A stretch of DNA of 64,000 nt from Cetobacterium sp. 2A (GCF_014250685.1 NZ_JACFAJ010000005.1:62001-126000), one strand, 5' to 3'; numbered from the stretch's first letter, positions 43,490 to 52,653 are shown. Numbers and translations are program-made. Notes: generated from the letters alone by a model not told the origin.

Positions 43490-43978
43490 ATGAAAAGATT
43501 TTTATTAACATTCATTTTTATTTTTGGATTTTTTAGTAAATCTTTTTCAACTCAAACCGAAATTTGTGTGAATGGAGTGTGTGAGTTGGAAGGAGTTGAA
43601 ATTCCAGTAAGACTAGTTGTTCCAAAGGTATTATCTTTAGAATATAAAGATGATGAAAATATTGATTTTGGAAATGTTGTGATGGGTGAAAATGCCATAA
43701 CTCACAAAAAATTTATAGTAAAAGGGTTTGGGAATAAAGAGATTTCGATTGCGACTTATGTAAATCAAGAAAAAACAAATATTATTCCTCTTAAAAATGA
43801 AAATAATCCTTCTGATAAGATTGATATAGAGATTACACAGATAAAAGAAGTTTCTAAGAGCATATCTGATGATTCAGCTATTGTAGAAATAACTTTAAAT
43901 TTGGATGGTAAAGACACGGTGGATAAGTCTAGTGGTATTTATAACGGGACTTTTTATGTTAGAGCTACTTTGAATTAG
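43490..43978 (+). CDS. pilin-like subunit with Cys pair, cluster 1
   Basis: This is a 162-aa secreted protein starting at the ATG at 43490 (AAGGAGG upstream), not at the earlier ATG at 43448 inside the terminator hairpin. The signal peptide (about 1-22) is followed by EICVNGVCELEGVEIPV, whose two Cys may form a disulfide, then ENIDFGNVVMG. The end is SSGIYNGTFYVRATLN. Located after the internal terminator and just before the two-domain subunit and usher, it may be an adaptor or minor tip subunit. Confidence 0.72.
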   Translation: MKRFLLTFIFIFGFFSKSFSTQTEICVNGVCELEGVEIPVRLVVPKVLSLEYKDDENIDFGNVVMGENAITHKKFIVKGFGNKEISIATYVNQEKTNIIPLKNENNPSDKIDIEITQIKEVSKSISDDSAIVEITLNLDGKDTVDKSSGIYNGTFYVRATLN

Positions 43979-43989
43979 GAGATGTGAAT

Positions 43990-44883
43990 ATGAAAAAAAT
44001 ACTGGCACTTTTTTTTATAATATTTAATATATGTCTTTCTTCTCAAGATAAATTTTCAATTGAATCATTAAATCCATCATTTAAGGATATTGATAGTAGC
44101 ACGATTGGTGGAAGAGTAAAAGAGTTAAGAGGGACCTCAAGGTTAGAAGTAGAAGCTGAAACAAAGAAAGATACAGCTTATTTAGGTATTGGATTTAGTA
44201 GAAGTGGAAATATAAATAAGGATAAACTGATTCCATTAAAAAAAGGAAGATATACTTTTAATGAATTTTCAGAGATGAGTATTGAGCTTACAATAAGTAA
44301 TGTAAGATTTAAGAATAGAGAATTACATACAAATGAGATAAATTTTGAAGAAAATGATGAAGAAATTCTAAGTTTTGATTATTATTTGAAAATAATTGTA
44401 AATAGTGAGAAAACAAATAGTAATATTAAATTTATTGCAGTTATTGATCATAATCAAAATTTAAAAAATATTGATGATAGAACAAATGTGCTAAATATAA
44501 ATTTAGAAAATTTAACTCCATCTCTTTCTGTAAATATTACTGGAAAAAGTTTAGATTTTGGTGAAATTAAATTCGGAAAAAATAGTACAAGCGTACCGAT
44601 TGAAATAGAAGTGACAGGTAAAGAGACTCCAAAAGATATCACTATAAAGTATGACAGTAAGGTAAGTCTAACTCCTAAGAATGGAATTGGAAATCCTATA
44701 CCTGTATCTGTTACCATGGATGGTGGAAGAATGCTTGAACCAGGGGTTTATGATATAACTAGAGAAATAAATGGGAAAAGAAAACAGTACTTAGAATTAA
44801 TTGGAAAAGTTGATATTCCCAATGAACAAGAAAGTGGCGAATATAATGGGAGTATTAAGCTGCGAGTAACATATACTAAGTAG
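43990..44883 (+). CDS. two-domain pilus subunit, candidate tip adhesin, cluster 1
   Basis: This is a 297-aa secreted protein. After the signal peptide (about 1-18) an N-terminal domain (about 20-165) has no similarity I recognise and is rich in charged and aromatic residues (YLGIGFSRSGN, FDYYLKIIVN). A C-terminal domain (about 175-297) is pilin-like, with SLDFGEIKFG and the ending SGEYNGSIKLRVTYTK. In chaperone-usher systems this two-domain layout is that of tip adhesins. I chose the ATG at 43990 with AGGAG 8 bases upstream. It sits directly before the usher gene. Confidence 0.68.
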   Translation: MKKILALFFIIFNICLSSQDKFSIESLNPSFKDIDSSTIGGRVKELRGTSRLEVEAETKKDTAYLGIGFSRSGNINKDKLIPLKKGRYTFNEFSEMSIELTISNVRFKNRELHTNEINFEENDEEILSFDYYLKIIVNSEKTNSNIKFIAVIDHNQNLKNIDDRTNVLNINLENLTPSLSVNITGKSLDFGEIKFGKNSTSVPIEIEVTGKETPKDITIKYDSKVSLTPKNGIGNPIPVSVTMDGGRMLEPGVYDITREINGKRKQYLELIGKVDIPNEQESGEYNGSIKLRVTYTK

Positions 44884-44892
44884 GAGAAAATT

Positions 44893-47367
44893 ATGAGGAA
44901 ATTTTTAAAAAAACTCATATTATTTTTGTTGTTTTTTAATTCAGTTTTTGGTGTTACACCCGAAGAGGCATACATTGAAATAAAAGCAAAAGATCTAAAT
45001 AACAATTTTTATATGATTTATTATGACTATGAACAAGATATTCCGTATTTAGGAATTGATTCACTTACAGATTTTTTAGAGATAAAAGATTTAAATATTG
45101 ATAGAAAAAAAATAGATATACCTGAAAAACTTGAACTTGAGGATGATACATATATTCCAATTACTCAATTAAAAAACCTTATAGATATTAAAGATTATAC
45201 TTGGGACCCTGATGCTCTAAAATTAGTTTTGGAACCAAATTTTAAACTTTCTTCTGAAATTAGAAAAGAAGCAGAACACAGAATAAAGAAGTTTGAAAAT
45301 CAAAAAGGAAGCAATGAAGAGTATGTTGATGTAATTGGAGAGAAGAAACTAATATCTCCTGGAATTTTGAAGTTTGAGTATAGTAACTGGGATTTAAGAA
45401 GTAGTGAATACAACTTTGGAATTGAATATGGAACTCAGTTATTCTATGGAGATTTTAAAATTTCTCAAAATATAGAGCCAGATTTAGAGTTAGATTATGT
45501 AACTTTAGAGTATGATAATTTTTTAAAAGATGGAAATAGTTTGGTGTTTGGAGATTCCTATATTTCAGCGGATGGATTTTATGATATTGACCGTTCAATA
45601 AGAGGGGTTAGTATAAGTAAAAATGATATTTTTTCTTTTAGAAAAAATAATGAAACTGTTATTTCTGGACAAGTATTTGGCGCTAATTTAGTTGAACTTT
45701 TTCAAGGGCAAAATCTAATAGATTATAAAAGATTGAATGGAAGTAATAAATTTGAATTTATTGTAACAAATATCTCAAATTTTAATAATTATACAGTTAA
45801 AATCTATTATGATGATGGAAGAATTGAAGTTAGAGAAGTTGGAATTTTAAGTAGTAATAGATTGCTATCTAAAGGAGAATCGGATTATAGTTTACAAGTT
45901 GGTCAAAGTATAGATGCGAAAAAACTTCAGCAGTATTATAACTATTCATATGGACTATTAAATGATTTAACTCTAGGAACTGCATATGTTTCAGGAGTAA
46001 ATGAAGATGGTGAAAAAACTAATAGTTTTGAGTTTGGTGGAATTTATAGAACACCTTTAAAAGTAATACCAACAGTAATTGAAGGAAAAATTGTTCAAAG
46101 TTTAGATAGTAATAATATTAGTTATTTGACTAATATTAATCAAAGGTTTTTACAAACAACTTTATTTTTAGAATATCAGCAATTTTCGGGATCTTTTGTG
46201 GAAAGTGAAGGGTATGATAAATATTGGAATGTTAATTTAAGCCGAGGTTTTGGAAATTTGACAGTTTCACTTGGAAATGAAAGAGAAATTTTAGAGGAAG
46301 ATTACACAGATACCTCTTATTTGGATCTAGAATATAATGGATTTAGAAATTTTGGATTGTATATGTATAATGATTTTGAAACTCCGAAAGGAGAAGCTGG
46401 AGAATACGACCTAGGATTTAAGGTTAGTTATTCAGGATTTGAAGATTTTTATACTATTCTTGAATCAGATCATAATTTTGACGAAGATAATAAAATTGAA
46501 AATTCTTATAGCATTCGGGTTACTAGGAAAGTAAGAAGAGATTCAAAATTTAGTAATATAGATTTTGGATTTAATCTTAACTATTCAGATTCGGAAAAGT
46601 TTTATTTTGGAATTGATTTCACATGGTATTTGGATTCTGATTTGATTTATGTTGAAACTCCATTTAATATGGACGATAATGAATTAAGACCAGGATTAAA
46701 AGTTGAAAAATCTATATTGTTAGAAAAACCTTTTTCAAATATAAATACTAAAAATATGGATGATATTTGGGTTGAAGGAGTAGTTTTCTTGGACAAAAAT
46801 GGAAATGGAATAAAAGATGAGGACGAGGATGCACTACCAGAGATCGAAATAAGAATTGGAACAGAAAGTAGATTCACCGATAGAGCTGGGAAATATATAA
46901 TTGGAAATCTTTCGAGTTCTTCTATACATGTCCTAGAAGTAAATGGAGAGACTTTAGATGCTATGATGAGGCCAGAAAAAGATAGAGTTGTATTAAAGGG
47001 GGCTTCGTCTTCAGGAATGGTTATAGATATTCCTATATCTCCTATTTCAGTTATAACGGGTGAAATTAAGGGAGAAGGATTCAAAGAATCAGACTTTTTT
47101 AAACTACTTGGAAAAACTGAAATTCACTTAATAAAAGATGGAACTGTTCTAAAAAGAATATATCCAGAGTTTGATGGATACTATTATATAGAAGATGTTG
47201 CACCAGGAACTTATACAGTTAAAATAAATCATAAAGAAAATTTTGAAAATATAAATTTAGTTGGAAACAGTGACTATACGGTCATTATAGAGCCAAAAGA
47301 AGACGGGGATTACATAGAAGGCTTTGATTTCCATCACAAAATGATTGGAGCTCCCTCAGAATTGTGA
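44893..47367 (+). CDS. divergent outer-membrane usher, cluster 1
   Basis: This is an 824-aa secreted protein with a signal peptide (about 1-20), an N-terminal alpha/beta domain (about 24-120), a long beta-strand-rich region (about 150-610) with alternating aromatic residues typical of a porin-like barrel, and C-terminal beta domains. GDSYISADGFYDIDRSIRGV and the following VFGANLVELFQG to YYDDGRIEVREVG region resemble usher barrel and plug segments. The C-terminal part has VFLDKNGNGIKDEDEDALP, a calcium-binding SdrD-B-like repeat, and a last carboxypeptidase-regulatory-like domain. It would secrete and anchor the fibre. Confidence 0.7.
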   Translation: MRKFLKKLILFLLFFNSVFGVTPEEAYIEIKAKDLNNNFYMIYYDYEQDIPYLGIDSLTDFLEIKDLNIDRKKIDIPEKLELEDDTYIPITQLKNLIDIKDYTWDPDALKLVLEPNFKLSSEIRKEAEHRIKKFENQKGSNEEYVDVIGEKKLISPGILKFEYSNWDLRSSEYNFGIEYGTQLFYGDFKISQNIEPDLELDYVTLEYDNFLKDGNSLVFGDSYISADGFYDIDRSIRGVSISKNDIFSFRKNNETVISGQVFGANLVELFQGQNLIDYKRLNGSNKFEFIVTNISNFNNYTVKIYYDDGRIEVREVGILSSNRLLSKGESDYSLQVGQSIDAKKLQQYYNYSYGLLNDLTLGTAYVSGVNEDGEKTNSFEFGGIYRTPLKVIPTVIEGKIVQSLDSNNISYLTNINQRFLQTTLFLEYQQFSGSFVESEGYDKYWNVNLSRGFGNLTVSLGNEREILEEDYTDTSYLDLEYNGFRNFGLYMYNDFETPKGEAGEYDLGFKVSYSGFEDFYTILESDHNFDEDNKIENSYSIRVTRKVRRDSKFSNIDFGFNLNYSDSEKFYFGIDFTWYLDSDLIYVETPFNMDDNELRPGLKVEKSILLEKPFSNINTKNMDDIWVEGVVFLDKNGNGIKDEDEDALPEIEIRIGTESRFTDRAGKYIIGNLSSSSIHVLEVNGETLDAMMRPEKDRVVLKGASSSGMVIDIPISPISVITGEIKGEGFKESDFFKLLGKTEIHLIKDGTVLKRIYPEFDGYYYIEDVAPGTYTVKINHKENFENINLVGNSDYTVIIEPKEDGDYIEGFDFHHKMIGAPSEL

Positions 47368-47373
47368 TATAAT
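47345..47373 (+). promoter_or_regulatory. promoter of mipA-fplA unit
   Basis: The -35 TTGGAG (47345-47350), a 17-bp spacer and an extended -10 TGATATAAT (47365-47373) overlap the usher stop codon. It indicates that the two downstream genes have their own transcript. Confidence 0.6.
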
Positions 47374-47415
47374 TACTCCGCGCAAAAATAACTATAGTTT
47401 GAGGGAGAGAATTAA

Positions 47416-48165
47416 ATGAAAAAAGAAGTACTTACTTTAATAGCTGGGTTGACTATGTCAACAATGGCACTTGGAGCAGAAAATGGTAGATATGGTTTAG
47501 GATTAGGACTGGGATTAGGAAGTTCTCTTTATAAAGGGGCAGAAACTAAAGCTTATCCAGTTCCAATGCTAGATGTTGATTATAATGATTTTTATATCAA
47601 AGGAATTGAGATTGGATATAGATTTTATGAAAATACTCCTATTAGTTTAGATGTATTTTTAGATCCATTAGCTGGATATGGAGTTAAAGGAAATGATCTA
47701 GGAAAAGGGTATGATAATATAGATGAGAGAAAACCACAGGTTATGGTTGGATTAGCAGTCAACTATGATCCTAGATTTGAGGGAGCGATTGTAAGAGCTT
47801 CAGTAATGGGTGGAGAGAACGGAGCAAAGAGTAAATTATCTTTATTGAGACCAATTGTAATTGATCCAACTTTAGTGATAGTTCCAGGAATACATGCTAA
47901 TTTCTATTCAGCAGATTTTGTAGATTATTATTTCGGAGTTACAACTGATGAGGCTATAAAAAATAAACATATAGATAGAAGTTACTCACCAAATTCTGGA
48001 TATTCTTTGGGTCTTGGATTTGCTCTAGAGAAAAAATTGACAGCTAAAGTTAGTTTGATGAGTTTCGCATCTATAGAAAAGTTTTCAGATGAAATTACTG
48101 ATTCTCCAATTGTTGACAAAAACTATGTTTTAGTAGCAGGAGTGGGAGCCAAGTATTTCTTTTAA
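47416..48165 (+). CDS. MipA/OmpV family outer membrane protein
   Basis: This is a 249-aa outer-membrane beta-barrel. The signal peptide ends near ALGAENG, followed by the family pattern YGLGLGLGLGSSLYKGAE and YPVPMLDVDYNDFYIKG, and the protein ends in the aromatic AGVGAKYFF typical of outer-membrane proteins. MipA was described as a scaffold for murein synthesis and hydrolysis enzymes, while other members act as surface proteins. It is followed 18-21 bp later by the phospholipase gene and has its own promoter, so it is not simply part of the pilus operon. GAGGGAG precedes the ATG. Confidence 0.85.
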   Translation: MKKEVLTLIAGLTMSTMALGAENGRYGLGLGLGLGSSLYKGAETKAYPVPMLDVDYNDFYIKGIEIGYRFYENTPISLDVFLDPLAGYGVKGNDLGKGYDNIDERKPQVMVGLAVNYDPRFEGAIVRASVMGGENGAKSKLSLLRPIVIDPTLVIVPGIHANFYSADFVDYYFGVTTDEAIKNKHIDRSYSPNSGYSLGLGFALEKKLTAKVSLMSFASIEKFSDEITDSPIVDKNYVLVAGVGAKYFF

Positions 48166-48186
48166 TTATAATTTTGGGGGAATTTG

Positions 48187-50505
48187 ATGAGAAAATTTAA
48201 ATGGGCACTAAGTTTTATACTGCTTTCTTTAACAGCATATTCTTTAGATCCTAATCGTGTAAACACTAAAGCTGATAAATTGGCTGCAATTGATCAGCAA
48301 ATAAATGAGCTTATGTTGAAAAAAGAAAGTTTAGAAAAATTAAAAAAACAATTTACTGATGAAGAGTTTAATTTAAACGCACCTTTACCAGTGAAAAACA
48401 GACCCAAAGTAGGACTTGTATTGAGCGGAGGTGGGGCTAAAGGGGCTGCTCATATAGGTGTATTAAAAGTTTTAGAGAAATATAAGATTCCTATAGATTA
48501 TGTTGTAGGAACTAGTGCTGGAAGTATTATAGCAGCTATGTATTCTGCTGGTTATACTCCGGATGAAATTGAAAAAACAGTAGTTACTCTGAAGTTTAAT
48601 AAATTATTATCAAATTCTTCAGATAGAACTTTAAAAAATATTGTTGATAAAGCATCTTCAAATAAGTATCCTTTAACACTTTCAATTACTAAAGATTTCG
48701 AATTATCATTACCTATGGGAGTTTTAACTGGAGAATTTGTTTACTTACAACTAAAAGAGATATTTGCAAAAGCGGAATCGGTTGAAAATTTTGATGAACT
48801 GCCTATTCCATTTAGAGCTATGACTACAAATTTACAAACAGGTCAGTCTGTTGCTATTGGAGAAGGAGATTTAGCTTTAGCTACATTAAAAAGTATGGCA
48901 ATTCCAACATTTTTAGATCCGATAAGAGACGGAGATAATTATTATGTTGATGGTGGAGTTGTAGATAATTTTCCTGTATTAGAGGCTATTAACATGGGTG
49001 CTGATATAGTTATTGCTATAGATATTTCAGCTGAAACTATAAACATAACTGATAGTTCTAATATAATAGCAGTTTTAGATAAACTTTCAACATACAATGG
49101 AAATACAAGTACAGAAAAGCAAAAAAAACTTGCTGATATTTTAATTACTCCAGGAGTAAAAACTCATAGCACTTTAGATTTTGATAATCTAGATTCACTA
49201 GTTCAAGAAGGTGCAGCAGCAGCAGAAGAACTGGATTATATTTTAAAGAATCTGTCTGATGAGGTTGCTTATAATGAAATAAGAGCAAAAGGTGAAAAAC
49301 TGGTAGATAAACCAAGAGAGATAAAGAATGTAAAAATTTACGGAAGTGAAATTTTAACAGAGAAAACAGTTATGAAGTTGAAGCCTGAAAAGCAAAAGAT
49401 GGGTGTAAATGAATTAAATTTATGGGCTGAAAAAATATATGCTTTAAATTATGTAGATAGAGTTTTCTATCATGTTACTGGTGACACAGCAGAGTTTATA
49501 GTTAGGGAAAAAACTGACAGTAAAATAGGTGCTGGAATTTCATATGTTTCAGAATATGGTGGAGCGCTGGAAGTTATGGCCGAGATACCTATTCTAGGGC
49601 TTACTAAGAAAAAATATACAGTAAAAGCTGAACTATCAAAATATCCTAAGTTAGCTTTAAGAGATATAACTCAGTATGAGTTTTTAAGAACTAATTTTAT
49701 TGTATCGGGAGATATATCATACGGTTTAAATCCATTATTTATTTATTCAAATGGAAATAATATTTCAACTTATAATACGAAAGAATTTGTCACTAATTTA
49801 TCTTTTGGAACTACTTTATTCGATAAAGCAATAATTGGATATAGTCTAGGATTCAAGAGTATTGATAGTGATTATGATTCTGGAGTAAGACTAAATAAAT
49901 TAAAGAAATTTAAAAGAAGTGGATCATATGTAGTAAATGCTATTACTCTTTATACAGATACTTTGAACAAATCATCATATCCGTCAGAAGGAATACAAAT
50001 CTTTGGACAAGGATTCTCTGGGACATCTGTGGATAGTGAGGACAATTATCAAGGATACGGATATTCAGGTCTAGCTCATATAATGCTTACATCAAAATTA
50101 TCCATAAATACAAATGTAATTGGTGGAAAGATTTTAAATTCTGACGAAGCTCCTTTAAGTGAACTTTTCTCACTTGGTGGACTTAGAAATAACGGAGTAA
50201 AAAGAAAATATGAGTTTTATGGATTACCATTGGGGTCTGTTTATACAAATGACTTCTTAATAGGTGGTTTTGGAATTCAGTATTCTATATTTGATAGTTT
50301 AAATCTATTGGCAAAATATAATATTGGAACTTACAACAGTCAGGCAATAGCCGAGGAAAAAAGAAATATTTGGGAAGATTCAGCTCAAGGATATGGAGTT
50401 GGATTAGGATGGGATACTTTCTTAGGACCTATGGACTTTGTTCTTTCAAACAACATAGATGGAAGTGGAGTTTTATACCAAGTTAATATTGGATATACAT
50501 TCTAA
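48187..50505 (+). CDS. fplA: patatin-like phospholipase with C-terminal beta-barrel (FplA-like, type Vd)
   Basis: This is a 772-aa protein with a signal peptide (about 1-20), a short helical linker (about 30-60), a patatin phospholipase domain (about 75-345), a POTRA-like domain (about 385-450) and a BamA-type 16-strand barrel to the C-terminus (ending LYQVNIGYTF). The oxyanion GGGAKG, nucleophile Ser in GTSAGS and catalytic Asp in DGGVVDN are present. It corresponds to the fusobacterial type Vd autotransporter phospholipase FplA, a surface or secreted A1-type phospholipase. It is cotranscribed with mipA and ends in a terminator. Confidence 0.92.
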   Translation: MRKFKWALSFILLSLTAYSLDPNRVNTKADKLAAIDQQINELMLKKESLEKLKKQFTDEEFNLNAPLPVKNRPKVGLVLSGGGAKGAAHIGVLKVLEKYKIPIDYVVGTSAGSIIAAMYSAGYTPDEIEKTVVTLKFNKLLSNSSDRTLKNIVDKASSNKYPLTLSITKDFELSLPMGVLTGEFVYLQLKEIFAKAESVENFDELPIPFRAMTTNLQTGQSVAIGEGDLALATLKSMAIPTFLDPIRDGDNYYVDGGVVDNFPVLEAINMGADIVIAIDISAETINITDSSNIIAVLDKLSTYNGNTSTEKQKKLADILITPGVKTHSTLDFDNLDSLVQEGAAAAEELDYILKNLSDEVAYNEIRAKGEKLVDKPREIKNVKIYGSEILTEKTVMKLKPEKQKMGVNELNLWAEKIYALNYVDRVFYHVTGDTAEFIVREKTDSKIGAGISYVSEYGGALEVMAEIPILGLTKKKYTVKAELSKYPKLALRDITQYEFLRTNFIVSGDISYGLNPLFIYSNGNNISTYNTKEFVTNLSFGTTLFDKAIIGYSLGFKSIDSDYDSGVRLNKLKKFKRSGSYVVNAITLYTDTLNKSSYPSEGIQIFGQGFSGTSVDSEDNYQGYGYSGLAHIMLTSKLSINTNVIGGKILNSDEAPLSELFSLGGLRNNGVKRKYEFYGLPLGSVYTNDFLIGGFGIQYSIFDSLNLLAKYNIGTYNSQAIAEEKRNIWEDSAQGYGVGLGWDTFLGPMDFVLSNNIDGSGVLYQVNIGYTF

Positions 50506-50524
50506 AATATAATATTTTTAAATG

Positions 50525-50560
50525 AAAAAGAGTGGTCTCTTAAGAAGCCACTCTTTTTTT
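50525..50560. terminator. terminator between fplA and convergent regulator gene
   Basis: AAAAAGAGTGG (50525-50535) pairs with CCACTCTTTTT (50548-50558) around 12 bases. Poly-A and poly-T flanks make it usable from both sides. Confidence 0.88.
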
Positions 50561-50562
50561 GA

Positions 50563-51954
50563 TTAATTTAAACTTGGAAAAGGAAATTTTAACATTTTAA
50601 TATTTTCTTTGTTAAATTTAAAGCTTTCTACAGCTACGACACAATCAACTTTATTTTCTTTTAAATAATCAGGTAAATCATAAATATTAATAATCTCTTT
50701 AAATTTTAATGAATAAGATTTTTCGATATAGTTTTTAACTTCTGTAATTATGTAATCAGGGATACTTTTATATATGAATATATTTTCATTATTATCAGGA
50801 ATAGTTTTTGAAAGCTTACTTAATCCTAAATAAAAAAGGGCACTTTCATAGAGTCCAAATTTTGGAAGAATAGTTTTCATATTTATAAAAAACTTTACTA
50901 TATTTGTATCGAGAGTCATATTACTCATTTCAAAAAATGTTAAATCTGTAATGTTATAAAGTTCTTTAAAAAATGCAAATGTAAACCATTGGGTAGCAAG
51001 ATGTATATACTCTATATCAGATGAAATTTTAAAAGAAGTAAAATTTTGAACTTGAGATTTATATGACAAAATTAAATTTGACATATCTTCATCATATTTA
51101 TAATATTCTGTATGACTTTTTTGAAAAATAAAGAAAAAATCATACAAGTGATTTACAGGAATTTGATTGAAAATAGTTTCTTTGAAGAAATGGTATATTT
51201 TTTTTAAAGTTTCACAATCTATATCACTTGGTGCAATTTTTAAAAAATCAGAGAACGTTTTGATTGATTCCATTTTGGGGGAAGGATCTTTTCTTATATG
51301 AATAGCCAAAAATGAAAAATATGAAATATAAGAGTAGTGAGAGTGAGGTGTTTTAGTAATTTTATTTAGCTTATATATATCTTTTAGAATTTTATTGATT
51401 GAAGTTAGTTCGATATAATCAATATAAATTTTTCTTAAAGATTTTGGAAGTTCGTGTCTTTCAATTAAAAATTTATAAAAATAACCAAATAGCATTCTTT
51501 TTATATTAGAATCTTCTCCAATTAATTTAATACCTTTAGTGGTGCTTTCTAAAGATAAATTTTTAGCTTTTAAGATCTCCTTAATATCAGTCAGATGATA
51601 GTTTAAAATTCTTCTAGTTATTCCTAAATTATCTGCAATATCATTTAAGTGAATTTCTTTTTTTGTAAGAAGAATAAAAATTAAATAGTCAATTTTTTCC
51701 TTTTTTCTAAATTCTTGATTACTTTTTAAGAGATAAACAAGTCCTTTCTTTTTTTTAATCAATTCGATTATTTTATCAAGCTTTTTTAAAGGTTTTATAT
51801 TCTCATCTTCTGCTATTAAGCTTCCAATATCTTTAATATAAGTCGTTACTGCTGAAACACTTATATTAAAAATTTCAGCTATAATTTCTAAATCAGTTAT
51901 TTTATATTTAACTATCATTTTTACTATCCTTAAGTGTCTACTGTTAATATACAT
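50563..51954 (-). CDS. BglG/Mga-type transcriptional regulator, divergent from pilus cluster 2
   Basis: This is a 463-aa DNA-binding regulator. There are two N-terminal HTH regions (about 15-60, ITDLEIIAEIFNISVSAVTTY; about 95-140, IHLNDIADNLGITRRILNYHL), then a long helical PRD/Mga-like body, and a C-terminal alpha/beta segment (KVDCVVAVESFKF) reminiscent of an EIIB-like domain. This layout matches BglG- or Mga-like activators of surface genes. I chose the ATG at 51954 with GGGGGG about 7 bases upstream; TTG at 51957 is adjacent. It is divergent from cluster 2 and shares its 148-bp control region, so it is the likely regulator of that cluster. No PTS target histidine was confirmed. Confidence 0.72.
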   Translation of the reverse strand: MYINSRHLRIVKMIVKYKITDLEIIAEIFNISVSAVTTYIKDIGSLIAEDENIKPLKKLDKIIELIKKKKGLVYLLKSNQEFRKKEKIDYLIFILLTKKEIHLNDIADNLGITRRILNYHLTDIKEILKAKNLSLESTTKGIKLIGEDSNIKRMLFGYFYKFLIERHELPKSLRKIYIDYIELTSINKILKDIYKLNKITKTPHSHYSYISYFSFLAIHIRKDPSPKMESIKTFSDFLKIAPSDIDCETLKKIYHFFKETIFNQIPVNHLYDFFFIFQKSHTEYYKYDEDMSNLILSYKSQVQNFTSFKISSDIEYIHLATQWFTFAFFKELYNITDLTFFEMSNMTLDTNIVKFFINMKTILPKFGLYESALFYLGLSKLSKTIPDNNENIFIYKSIPDYIITEVKNYIEKSYSLKFKEIINIYDLPDYLKENKVDCVVAVESFKFNKENIKMLKFPFPSLN

Positions 51955-51979
51955 CAATATAACCCCCCGGTTTATACTA

Positions 51980-52007
51980 TTGAAAAAAATTATTAAAAAA
52001 CTATAAT
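51980..52007 (+). promoter_or_regulatory. promoter of pilus cluster 2
   Basis: TTGAAA (51980-51985) and TATAAT (52002-52007) are separated by 16 bp. A minus-strand TTGAAA lies at 52016-52011, making a symmetric TTGAAAA/TTTTCAA pair that overlaps both divergent promoters. Confidence 0.6.
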
Positions 52008-52030
52008 TATTTTCAAATTTACTAGATGAC

Positions 52031-52051
52031 TACTAAGAATTATACTTAGTA
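52031..52051 (+). promoter_or_regulatory. inverted repeat in cluster 2 leader (candidate operator or RNA hairpin)
   Basis: TACTAAG (52031-52037) pairs with CTTAGTA (52045-52051) around 7 bases, downstream of the -10. The palindrome GGAATTCC (52057-52064) follows. Either could bind the divergent regulator. No c-di-GMP aptamer is visible in this leader. Confidence 0.45.
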
Positions 52052-52105
52052 TACGGGGAATTCCTTTCTACTTGAAAGAAAATAAAAAAATTAGGAGGAA
52101 ATTTT

Positions 52106-52636
52106 ATGAAAAAAATTATTTTTGCACTATTTGCCCTTTCAGCTCTAAGTTTTGGAGCAGAACCAGTAGACACGGCAACTGTACCTGTAAATGTGTCTGC
52201 AATTGTTTCTGGAAGCCCAGCAACTCAACTTGTTATTGTTGATGAGGGTGGAACCGCAGTAATAAATAGGATAGATATAACTCATGAGCTAACTGTAGAT
52301 GACCAAGGTATAATTACAACAGCAGCCAATCTTGTTGAAACATCAAAATTTAAAGTAAGTAGAGGAACCCCAGGAACAGTTGTAATAGGAAAAGGGAAAT
52401 TAAATTTTGCATTATCAGCAAAAAAAGTAAGTTTAGAAGGAGTATTAGAATCTGAACTTACCATACCTGAATCATTGGATATAACTACAGATATAAGTAG
52501 AACAGAAGCAATATCACTAGTAAGTACTATATCTCAAATAATTGAAGGTAGCATAATTGAAGCTAAAACATATACGGGAGCACCATCTAATTTAACAGTT
52601 ACTTATGATAAAACAATTACTCCTCCTACTCCTTAA
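52106..52636 (+). CDS. pilin-like secreted protein, cluster 2 (first subunit)
   Basis: This is a 176-aa secreted protein. The signal peptide ends ALSFGAE. Next comes VDTATVPVNVSAIVSGSPA, similar to the donor-strand-like start of cluster 1 pilins (DSATIN), then QLVIVDEGGT. It ends SNLTVTYDKTITPPTP, with a Pro-rich tail. The gene at 58915 is a shorter paralogue (DSARIPINIKV, QLVVLDETGN), so the two form a family bracketing the cluster. AGGAGG precedes the ATG. A stable hairpin follows. It is the likely major subunit by position. Confidence 0.68.
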   Translation: MKKIIFALFALSALSFGAEPVDTATVPVNVSAIVSGSPATQLVIVDEGGTAVINRIDITHELTVDDQGIITTAANLVETSKFKVSRGTPGTVVIGKGKLNFALSAKKVSLEGVLESELTIPESLDITTDISRTEAISLVSTISQIIEGSIIEAKTYTGAPSNLTVTYDKTITPPTP

Positions 52637-52653
52637 TAAATGTCTTTAAAGTA

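Noticed and set aside
46647-47084. 145-codon open frame on the minus strand inside the usher gene
   Set aside because: Antisense to a well-supported gene, Ser/Pro/Ile-biased, and without a start signal.
51958-52105. Second c-di-GMP riboswitch in the cluster 2 leader
   Set aside because: No GACGCAAAGC or GGCAAA core is present; only inverted repeats were found.
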